Assembly (NCBI GenBank): GCA_027533425.1
Contig: JAPZUD010000001.1
Coordinates: forward strand, 947,436-1,011,435
DNA length: 64,000 nt
Direction of reading: 5' to 3'
Origin: Beijerinckiaceae bacterium
GTDB taxonomy: Bacteria; Pseudomonadota; Alphaproteobacteria; Rhizobiales; Beijerinckiaceae
Part shown: in pieces, positions 25,620-32,675 of the stretch
Numbering within the stretch: position 1 is the stretch's first letter
Layout: each line of letters begins with the position of its first letter
The notes under the pieces: model-generated
The model's database searches: none
The model's input: the letters and a program-made list of their open reading frames with translations, nothing else
What the model was told of the DNA's origin: nothing
Position numbers and translations under genes: made by a program

Positions 25620-26810
25620 ATGCGGTTTTTCCGCAGGTTCAGGGCCGATGCCTCGGCCTCCATTCCTGTTATTGCCAGTATGCTGATGCTGCTCGTCGTC
25701 GGGGTGACGGGTGCAGCCGTCGATTTCAGCATGGCCGCCCAGCAGAAAGCCCGTCTTCAGGGCATGATCGATTCTGCCGCCACAGCGCTTGCGGTGGATC
25801 CGGAGGCCCCGCGCCTCGGCGCGTCGGAGATTGACCGGCGCGCTCTGGCCTATGCGCTCGCGGCCGGTTCCGGCGAAGGGCCAGACGGCCTGCAGCTCCT
25901 TGCCCAGTATTCGCCCGAGCAGGTCACGATCGAGGCGAGAGCCCGCGTCGCCATGGTCATCGGGCGCATCTTCGGTTTCGATTTCGCCTCGATCGCCGCC
26001 ACGGTCACGGTGGAGCGGGCCCAGACCGGCGCGCTCGAAATCGCCCTCGTGCTCGACAATACCGGGTCGATGGAAGACGAGAAGATCCGCGAACTCAGGC
26101 GCGCCGCGAAGCTCTTCCTCGACCGGATGGAGCAGCTCGCGCGCCAGCCCGGCGATATCCGCATCGCCATGGTGCCCTTCGGTCGGAACGTCCGGGCCGA
26201 TCCTGACTGGATGCAGGACAAGTGGCTCTCCGGCACGCGCCCGAAAAAATGGAAAGGCTGCCTGACGGATCGGGCCATGCCGCATGATATCGCGGATGAT
26301 CCTCCGGACGGGCAGGCCGCCCGCCTTTTCGTGGCCGTGGATGACAAGGAATGCGGCAAGCTCGCTCCCATCCTGCCGCTCACCGAGGATTTCCGGAAGC
26401 TGCGGAGCCATGTGGACGAGATGATCGCCGATGGCAGCACCAACATCCCGATCGGCCTTGTCTGGGGCCTGCATGCCCTCTCGCCGCGCGAGCCGCTGAA
26501 CCAGTCACGCCGTGCCGAGCGCCCCACCCTCCGGCAGGTCCTGATCGTGCTGACCGACGGCGACAACACAGACAATCGCTGGAACATGAAGAGCGAGGCC
26601 ATCGATGCGCGCCTGCGGCTAGCCTGCCGCAATGCCCGCGATGCGGGGATCGTGGTCTTCACGATCCGGCTGATCGAGGGCAACGAACGGCTGCTGCGGG
26701 ACTGCGCCACCTCCGACGAGCATTATTTCAACATCCGCCGGGCGAAGGACCTGCCGGAGCTCTTCTCCGGGATCGCCGGCTCGCTTACCGGGCTGAGGAT
26801 CACCCGGTAA
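25620..26810 (+). CDS. TadG-like pilus-assembly protein with von Willebrand factor A domain
   Basis: A 396-residue protein. The N-terminus is a Tad/TadG-type membrane anchor, FRADASASIPVIASMLMLLVVGVTGAAVDF, in which one helix holds the protein in the inner membrane with the rest in the periplasm. From residue ~139 comes a vWA domain with an intact MIDAS motif, D146-x-T-x-S150 (LVLDNTGSM), a Thr in STNIPIGL and an Asp in LTDGDNTDN. Such proteins accompany Flp/Tad pilus loci, but no other tad gene is present here. The upstream 140 bases are AT-rich and could hold a promoter. GAGGA lies seven bases before the ATG. Confidence 0.85.
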   Translation: MRFFRRFRADASASIPVIASMLMLLVVGVTGAAVDFSMAAQQKARLQGMIDSAATALAVDPEAPRLGASEIDRRALAYALAAGSGEGPDGLQLLAQYSPEQVTIEARARVAMVIGRIFGFDFASIAATVTVERAQTGALEIALVLDNTGSMEDEKIRELRRAAKLFLDRMEQLARQPGDIRIAMVPFGRNVRADPDWMQDKWLSGTRPKKWKGCLTDRAMPHDIADDPPDGQAARLFVAVDDKECGKLAPILPLTEDFRKLRSHVDEMIADGSTNIPIGLVWGLHALSPREPLNQSRRAERPTLRQVLIVLTDGDNTDNRWNMKSEAIDARLRLACRNARDAGIVVFTIRLIEGNERLLRDCATSDEHYFNIRRAKDLPELFSGIAGSLTGLRITR

Positions 26811-26861
26811 CGCGGGCTGCCCCCCCAGGCCGGGCTGCACCGGGCGCGCCGAGGCCGCGGC

Positions 26862-27185
26862 TCAGCCGCATTCCCGTTCGATCAGCCCGGCGGAAACCCA
26901 GCCCGGCTGGACCTTCCCCTCGCCATCCTCGCGGAAGATCACCGCTTTCCAGCCGCGCGGATTGCGACGGGTGGAATCGAGCTGCACCATCTCACCGGCC
27001 TTGAGCCGCCGGATCAGTTTTCCCCCGGTCGAAGGCGCATCCCGCAGCGCCACAAATCCGTCCCGGGTGGCCTTCACTTCACAAAAAGCGGTGGCGTGAG
27101 TCGGACTAGACAGGGCAACGGCTAACAAAAACAGACCCAAAAAACCAACCAAACTGTAGATCATTTCGAGAAAGGATCGGATCAT
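26862..27185 (-). CDS. Exported SH3-like domain protein
   Basis: A 107-residue protein with an N-terminal hydrophobic signal (IYSLVGFLGLFLLAVALSS, cleavage near THA). It is followed by a bacterial SH3 domain: FVALRDAPSTGGKLIRRLKAGEMVQLDSTRR and a closing strand PGWVSAGLIE. SH3_3 domains usually bind peptidoglycan or proteins in the periplasm. The two cysteines (CEVKAT and RECG) flank the domain and could form a disulfide. It is the gene after an unrecognised protein on the same strand. Confidence 0.78.
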   Translation of the reverse strand: MIRSFLEMIYSLVGFLGLFLLAVALSSPTHATAFCEVKATRDGFVALRDAPSTGGKLIRRLKAGEMVQLDSTRRNPRGWKAVIFREDGEGKVQPGWVSAGLIERECG

Positions 27186-27216
27186 TGGTTCTTCCGTTCA
27201 AGTTAAAGCTCAGATA

Positions 27217-27918
27217 TCAATCACAGTTTGCGGTTAGAATAGCCAGAAAACAGGCATCCTGATCGAGCGAGGCCGATTCAAGAAGATCATAATTTTCAAA
27301 TTTTTCGTCGACAAGCGCTGCTATAGCTTCCCTTGTGAAGTCGAGAGGATAGAGCGCCTCAAGAAGCCAATGCCCAACCTTGTTGCAGGTGACCCCAAGC
27401 GGCAAGATTTGACGGAGCGCCTCGCGATAAAACTCAACATCAGAATTGTCGCGCTGATCCCAACCAATTGCAGTTTGGTAGAATTGCCTTTCTAGAACGA
27501 TCAATCGTTCGAATATACCTTTGCCAATTGCAAGATTCGCAGCAAAAAACTCACGCTGTTCGCATGCATGACCAGCAACCTGGATTTTTATGCGCGACCA
27601 TTCCAGCTGATGGAGGCTTGTTGGGCAAGACTTGGAAGCGAGCACAAGAACAGGAGCGCCGACAATTTCCTGCTGGATAAAGTGAAGCCATGCGGGGACG
27701 CGAAATCGTTCTCCTGCAATCTCCTGAAATCGCGGGGGGTTCTCCATAAACTCAAGATACATCGCACGGTCTGCCGCTGTCATTAACGTGGCATTGTATG
27801 CACCATCATAGCCGTGCGCCTCAGGATCAACACGCGCGTGATCAAGACGGCGAAGAAAGGCGGACCAACGCTGCCAATCACCGACACAATGCGGATGGGT
27901 GTCGTAGGGTACCTCCAC
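27217..27918 (-). CDS. Protein of unknown function directly downstream of ivd
   Basis: A 233-residue protein that I cannot place in a family. It is soluble, without signal peptide or membrane helix, and rich in aromatic and acidic residues. Notable stretches are DHARVDPEAHGYDGAYNATLMTA, PAWLHFIQQEIVGAPVLVLAS and GWDQRDNSDVEFYREALRQILPLG. Four cysteines (in VGDW-, SKSCP-, GHACEQ- and VTCNK-type contexts) plus one or two at the C-terminus do not form a clear metal motif. It starts with GTG seven bases after the ivd stop, so translation is probably coupled to ivd. Base composition is lower in GC than ivd, suggesting later arrival. Confidence 0.6.
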   Translation of the reverse strand: MEVPYDTHPHCVGDWQRWSAFLRRLDHARVDPEAHGYDGAYNATLMTAADRAMYLEFMENPPRFQEIAGERFRVPAWLHFIQQEIVGAPVLVLASKSCPTSLHQLEWSRIKIQVAGHACEQREFFAANLAIGKGIFERLIVLERQFYQTAIGWDQRDNSDVEFYREALRQILPLGVTCNKVGHWLLEALYPLDFTREAIAALVDEKFENYDLLESASLDQDACFLAILTANCD

Positions 27919-27924
27919 CGGGCC

Positions 27925-29097
27925 TCACGCCCCCTTGTTGAACAATTCCCGCCCGATCAGCATGCGGCGGATCTCGCTGGTGCCGGCCCCGATCTCGTAG
28001 AGCTTGGCATCGCGCAGCAGGCGACCGGTCGGATAGTCGTTGATATAGCCGTTGCCGCCAAGCAGCTGGATCGCGTCGAGCGCCAGTTTCGTCGCCTTCT
28101 CCCCGGCATAGAGGATGGCGCCAGCAGCATCCTCGCGCGTGGTCTCGCCCCGGTCGCAGGCCTTGGCCACCGCATAGACATAGGCCTTGCACGCGTTCAT
28201 GCCGACATACATGTCCGCCACCTTGCCCTGCACCAGCTGGAACTCGCCGATCGACTGGCCGAATTGCTTGCGCTCATGGATATAAGGCATCACGACATCC
28301 ATCGCCGCCTGCATGATGCCGAGCGGCCCGGCCGCCAGCACGGCGCGCTCGTAATCGAGGCCGGACATCAGCACATTCACGCCCTTGCCGATCTGCCCGA
28401 GAACATTCTCCTCCGGCACCTCGCAATCCTGGAAGACCAGCTCGCCGGTCTCCGAGCCGCGCATGCCGAGCTTGTCGAGCTTCTGCGCCACGGAAAAGCC
28501 CTTGAAGCCCTTCTCGATCAGGAAGGCGGTGATGCCGCGCGGCCCGGCCTCCGGGTCGGTCTTCGCGTAGACGATCAGCGTCTCGGCGGAAGGGCCGTTG
28601 GTGATCCACATCTTCGAGCCGTTGAGGATGTAGCGGTCGCCCTTCTTCTCGGCCCGGAGCTTCATTGACACGACATCCGAACCCGCGCCCGGCTCCGACA
28701 TGGCGAGCGCGCCGAGATGCTCGCCCGAGATCAGCTTCGGCAGGTAGCGGGCCTTCTGCTCGGCGCTGCCCCAGCGGCGGAGCTGGTTGACGCAGAGATT
28801 GGAATGCGCGCCATAGCTCAGCCCCACCGAGGCCGAGGCGCGCGAGATTTCCTCCATCGCCACGCAATGCTCGAGATAGCCGAGCCCGGTGCCGCCATCC
28901 TCTTCCGGCACGGTGATGCCATGCAGGCCGAGCGCCCCCATGGCCGGCCAGATCTCGCGCGGGAACCAGTCCTCGCGGTCGATCTTGTCGGCCAGCGGCG
29001 CGATCTTGTCCTGGGCGAAAGCTGCAACCGTCTCGCGGATGGCGTCGGCCGTGTCGCCGAGGTCGAAATTGAACGGCTTGGCGCTGTTCGGGATCAT
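27925..29097 (-). CDS. ivd: Isovaleryl-CoA dehydrogenase
   Basis: A 390-residue flavoprotein of the acyl-CoA dehydrogenase family. [18 protein letters not shown] is the hallmark of the isovaleryl-CoA branch, and [24 protein letters not shown] and [10 protein letters not shown] are general family signatures. The catalytic base is expected in GLDYERAVL, where IVDs keep Glu in this segment. It oxidises isovaleryl-CoA to 3-methylcrotonyl-CoA, the substrate of MCC. A GGGAG site precedes the ATG at 29097; an upstream palindrome could be an operator. The downstream neighbours are not leucine genes; the MCC subunits lie 4-9 kb further on the same strand. Confidence 0.94.
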   Translation of the reverse strand: MIPNSAKPFNFDLGDTADAIRETVAAFAQDKIAPLADKIDREDWFPREIWPAMGALGLHGITVPEEDGGTGLGYLEHCVAMEEISRASASVGLSYGAHSNLCVNQLRRWGSAEQKARYLPKLISGEHLGALAMSEPGAGSDVVSMKLRAEKKGDRYILNGSKMWITNGPSAETLIVYAKTDPEAGPRGITAFLIEKGFKGFSVAQKLDKLGMRGSETGELVFQDCEVPEENVLGQIGKGVNVLMSGLDYERAVLAAGPLGIMQAAMDVVMPYIHERKQFGQSIGEFQLVQGKVADMYVGMNACKAYVYAVAKACDRGETTREDAAGAILYAGEKATKLALDAIQLLGGNGYINDYPTGRLLRDAKLYEIGAGTSEIRRMLIGRELFNKGA

Positions 29098-29128
29098 GAT
29101 TTCACTCCCAGGATCGTGGTTTCTTATG

Positions 29129-29145
29129 TGCCGGCAGGGCCGGCA
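29129..29145. promoter_or_regulatory. 17-base palindrome upstream of ivd, possible operator
   Basis: A perfect inverted repeat TGCCGGC-AGG-GCCGGCA located 32-48 bases before the ivd start codon. A possible -10 (TATTAT on the minus strand, 29155-29160) lies ten bases upstream of it, so a protein bound here would block initiation or early elongation. No recognisable -35 is seen, and the assignment is tentative. Confidence 0.35.
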
Positions 29146-29315
29146 TTTAGGACAATAATACTGACCCTTCTGCCGTGTCTGCCGGGCTTTGGCAAGCCCG
29201 CCCTGCCCTTCAGAAGCTGCTAACCCTGCCGCCCGAATGCCGCAATGCCTTAACGCAGCAATGAACACTCGCCGCTAGGCTTGCGCAAGGAAAGGATGCG
29301 CGAGAAAGGGCGTGA

Positions 29316-30680
29316 ATGGCCAGCCTGCCGGACACCGATCTGCCGCCAGCGGGCCTGCTCGCCCGCAGGCTGCCGCGCCTTGCCGCGCGGTGGCATCGGC
29401 ATGGTGCGGCCCTTTCGGCCCTGTCGGTACGCCTCGGCGCAGCTGGCCTCGCCTACCTGCTCCAGATCGTGCTGGCCCGCAGCCTCGGCCTCGCGGAATA
29501 CGGCACGTTCAGCTTCGCCTGGAACCTCGTGACGATCGGCGGCTTCCTCGCCACGCTCGGATTCGGCCAGATCGCCGTGCGCTTCCTCGCGCAATACCAG
29601 GCCGGCGGCGATGCCGGCCTCGCCCATGGCTTCCTCCGTACCGGCACAATCGTCACGCTCGGCGGCGCGCTGGCCTTCGCCGCCCTGGGCTTCGCGATCT
29701 TCCCGTGGATCACGGCAGGATATGGCGAAACCTGCAGCCGGGTTCTCGCTATCGGCCTGATCGCCCTACCCTTTTTCGCCCTGTCGGATTTCATCGAGGG
29801 CATTGCCCGCTCGCAGGGCTGGACATGGCGCGCCCTTGCCCCCTCCTATCTGGTCCGGCAGGGGCTGATCATCCTGCTGCTGCTCGGCGCCATGGGCTTC
29901 GGACTGCGCCTCGATGCCGACTATGCCATGATGGCGGCCCTGGTCGGCACGCTTGTCGCGGCTTCCCTGCATCTGGCACTCGTGGTGCCGCCAACGCTCC
30001 GGATTTTCCCGCCGGCCGCACCCCGCCACGCTTTCCGCGAATGGCGGCAGGCTGCGGGGCCGATGCTGCTCTCGGACCTTGCCGTCCTCGCGCGCCAGCA
30101 TGGCGATCTGATCCTGCTCGGCCTGCTCGCCCCGCCCGCGACGGTCGGGCTGTACTTCGCGGCCACGCGGATCGCCTCGCTGCTTGGCCTGATTGAGTTT
30201 GCCCTCGGCGCAGCGTTCGGCCACCGCTTCGCCCGTCAGGCCCGCATCGAGGATCCGCAGGCCTTCGAGGCGCTCTATGCCGAAACGCGGCGGCTGACAT
30301 TCTGGCCCGGCCTCCTTGCGGCCATCGCCCTGATGCTGCTGGCGCCGTTCATCCTGCGCCTGTTCGGCGAGGCCTTTGTCGCCGGCACGCTGCCCGCGCA
30401 GATCCTCATCGCCGCGGCAGCCTTCAAACTGGCCGCCGGCCCGGCCGAGGAGGCCCTTGCCATGGCGGGTCATCCCGAAACGGTGTGGCGCGGCCAATGC
30501 GCCGGCGCCCTCCTGACTGCCCTGCTCTGCCTGCTCCTTGCCGGCCCGTGGCAGGCCGGGGGGACAGCTGTCGCCGCTGCGGCCGGCACTGTCTTCACGA
30601 CCTTCTGGCTGACTTTCGCCGTCCGGAAACATCTTGGCTTCCAGCCCTTTGCCGCGCGACGGGGCAGTGAGACGGGATGA
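29316..30680 (+). CDS. Lipid-linked oligosaccharide flippase (MATE/Wzx-like, polysaccharide biosynthesis protein)
   Basis: A 454-residue membrane protein with about 12 predicted helices. The opening VRLGAAGLAYLLQIVLARSLGLAEYGTFSFAWNL is the usual first-helix signature of the oligosaccharide flippase family, and FGQIAVRFLAQY follows. Such proteins flip undecaprenyl-linked sugar units across the inner membrane for capsule, O-antigen or exopolysaccharide. No glycosyltransferases are present around it, so its polysaccharide is unknown. It overlaps the following GNAT-type gene by four bases. Confidence 0.88.
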   Translation: MASLPDTDLPPAGLLARRLPRLAARWHRHGAALSALSVRLGAAGLAYLLQIVLARSLGLAEYGTFSFAWNLVTIGGFLATLGFGQIAVRFLAQYQAGGDAGLAHGFLRTGTIVTLGGALAFAALGFAIFPWITAGYGETCSRVLAIGLIALPFFALSDFIEGIARSQGWTWRALAPSYLVRQGLIILLLLGAMGFGLRLDADYAMMAALVGTLVAASLHLALVVPPTLRIFPPAAPRHAFREWRQAAGPMLLSDLAVLARQHGDLILLGLLAPPATVGLYFAATRIASLLGLIEFALGAAFGHRFARQARIEDPQAFEALYAETRRLTFWPGLLAAIALMLLAPFILRLFGEAFVAGTLPAQILIAAAAFKLAAGPAEEALAMAGHPETVWRGQCAGALLTALLCLLLAGPWQAGGTAVAAAAGTVFTTFWLTFAVRKHLGFQPFAARRGSETG

Positions 30681-31822
30681 GCCGCATGCCGGCCTGGTCG
30701 ATCCTGCCTTTTGCTGCTTTGGGGGCCCTCCGCGAGGAATGGCGCGCGCTCGCGTCCCGCGCGCTGGACCCGAACCCCTTCTACGAACCGGATTTCCTGC
30801 TGGCCGCCGAAGCGCTTGGCGAGGACGGCCGGCTCTCGGTGCTGGTCGCGCGCGAAGCAAAGGGCGCGGGCGCCCTGCTGGCCCTGATCCCGCTGCGTCG
30901 TCCGGGCTGGCGGCAGGGCTGGCTTCGCCGCACCTGGATGATGCACGAGAACGCCTATACGCCGCTGACCACGCCGCTGCTGGACCGGGAACGCGCGCCG
31001 GAACTGGTTTCCGGCCTGCTTGACGCGGCACCCGTGCTGTTGCCGGGCAGTGCCTGGCTGATCCCGCTGCTCCCGACATCCCGCCCCTTCTGGCAGCACC
31101 TCCGGGACGCGCTGGAGGCAAAGGGCTGCGCCCATCTCGCTGTCCGGCAATTCAGCCGCGCCGCCATCGAGACCGACGAGGATTTCGAGGGCTATACCGG
31201 TCGCCACGGCCAGACCGTGCTGCGCCGGGAACGCAAGCTCGCGACCCATGGGCGGATCCATTATGTGGTCGCGGAAGGCGGCACGCCCGAGGGCGAGGCC
31301 ATGCTCGAAGCCTTCCTCGCGCTGGAAGCCAAGGGCTGGAAGGGCAGGCAGGGCACGGCGCTTGCCAGCCGGCAGGCGAGCCTTGCCTTCGCCCGGCAGG
31401 CCTTCCGCGGTGCCAGCCCGGCGACATTGTATGAAGCGCTGATGCTCAATGACCAGCCTCTGGCGGTCAATGTGAACCTGCTCTCCGGCGGCGTGCTCTA
31501 CACGGTGAAGGCGGCCTTCGACGAGGATTACCGCGGCTACAGCCCGGGGAACCTGCTGGACCGCCACACGATCGCTCTGGCAACCGGCCCGTCGGCGGTT
31601 ACCCGCGTCGATTCCTGCGCCAACCCTGATCATCCGCTCGAACTGCACTGGCGCGAGCGCGAGGCGATTGGGACCCTGCTGGTGGACTGGACCGGGAGCT
31701 TCGGGCCGGCCGGCCTCCAGAGACTGGCGACCCTGCTCATCCGGGTTGATCGGGGAATCAGCCGGCTCTCCGCCCTGCGCGCGCGCTGGCGCGGGGCCAT
31801 TCCCGGAAGCGGGAAAGCGTGA
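30677..31822 (+). CDS. BioF2-like / FemAB-type GNAT acetyltransferase
   Basis: A 381-residue protein with the layout of the BioF2-like acetyltransferase domain often found in exopolysaccharide loci. Visible segments are NPFYEPDFLLAAEALGED near the N-terminus, QTVLRRERKLATHGRIHY in the middle, and LEAFLALEAKGWKGRQGTAL and YTVKAAFDEDYRGYSPGNLLD in the second GNAT half. It is translationally coupled to the flippase gene (four-base overlap), implying a role in modifying a surface glycan or its lipid carrier. The acyl donor and acceptor are not evident. It converges on the GH25 gene. Confidence 0.83.
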   Translation: MSRMPAWSILPFAALGALREEWRALASRALDPNPFYEPDFLLAAEALGEDGRLSVLVAREAKGAGALLALIPLRRPGWRQGWLRRTWMMHENAYTPLTTPLLDRERAPELVSGLLDAAPVLLPGSAWLIPLLPTSRPFWQHLRDALEAKGCAHLAVRQFSRAAIETDEDFEGYTGRHGQTVLRRERKLATHGRIHYVVAEGGTPEGEAMLEAFLALEAKGWKGRQGTALASRQASLAFARQAFRGASPATLYEALMLNDQPLAVNVNLLSGGVLYTVKAAFDEDYRGYSPGNLLDRHTIALATGPSAVTRVDSCANPDHPLELHWREREAIGTLLVDWTGSFGPAGLQRLATLLIRVDRGISRLSALRARWRGAIPGSGKA

Positions 31823-31840
31823 AGCTCAGGCCTCTGAGCC

Positions 31841-32674
31841 TCACTCTTCGGCGTTGTTGCTGGCGACCTGCCGGCCGGTCACGCCGTTCTCGGCAAGGAA
31901 GCGCTGCCAGTCACGCCGCGGACCGGCATAGACATTCCGGTCCACCGGGCCCTTGATCCCCGGGACCCGGCCTGTGGTGGTGAACTGCCAGAACTTCCAG
32001 TTGCGGTTCTCGTAACGCTCATGCGGCTCGGCAGCCACCGAACGCAGCCAGAAATCGTAATCCTTGTAATGGCCCTCGAGCACATCGGCATGGAAGGGGA
32101 TATCCGTATAAATGATCGGCTTCTTGCCCGTATGCTCGCGCATGGCCCTGAGCATGATGGTGATTTTCTGCCGCGCCAGTTCCGGGTCGATCTTCTTCGG
32201 GCAGGTGCGCGAATGGCCATTCCATTCCACGTCGAGAACCGGCGGCAGCGCATCGGCATCGCGCGGCACGTTCTGCCGGAACCATGCGGCCTGCTCCTCC
32301 GCCGGGCGGCACCAGAACACGAAATGATAGGCCGCGCGAGGCACGCCGGCCTGGCGGGCGCCTTCCCAGTTCACGCGGAACCGCTCGTCGAGATGGTCAC
32401 CGCCCTCGGTCGCCTTGATGAAGGCGAAGGCCGTGCCGGCGCGCTTCACCTCGAACCAGTCGATCTCGCCCTGCCATTTCGACACGTCGATGCCATGGAC
32501 GGGGAAGCGATGCGCCTTCGCCACGCCGGGATGCGGCTTGGCATCGCTCTTCAGCGGATAATAGGACGCTTCCATCACGCCCGTCGAAGTGCAGGCGGAG
32601 ATCATCAGGGTCGCGGCAAGGGCGAGGAGACCCGAACCCAACCGCTTTCCGGTCGTTCTGAGGCAGATCGTCAT
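31841..32674 (-). CDS. GH25 lysozyme-like lipoprotein
   Basis: About 277 residues. The N-terminus is a lipoprotein signal (SGLLALAATLMISACTS) with the lipobox Cys in SAC. The GH25 barrel follows: HGIDVSKWQGEIDWFEVK with the first catalytic Asp, FAFIKATEGG, the catalytic Asp-x-Glu in PPVLDVEWNG, and the closing FWQFTTTGRVPGIKGPVDRNVY. It should cleave the glycan strands of peptidoglycan from an anchored position in the periplasm. Start ATG at 32674 was selected for the signal peptide; upstream in-frame sequence overlaps the c-di-GMP gene and is not signal-like. Confidence 0.92.
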   Translation of the reverse strand: MTICLRTTGKRLGSGLLALAATLMISACTSTGVMEASYYPLKSDAKPHPGVAKAHRFPVHGIDVSKWQGEIDWFEVKRAGTAFAFIKATEGGDHLDERFRVNWEGARQAGVPRAAYHFVFWCRPAEEQAAWFRQNVPRDADALPPVLDVEWNGHSRTCPKKIDPELARQKITIMLRAMREHTGKKPIIYTDIPFHADVLEGHYKDYDFWLRSVAAEPHERYENRNWKFWQFTTTGRVPGIKGPVDRNVYAGPRRDWQRFLAENGVTGRQVASNNAEE

Positions 32675-32675
32675 G

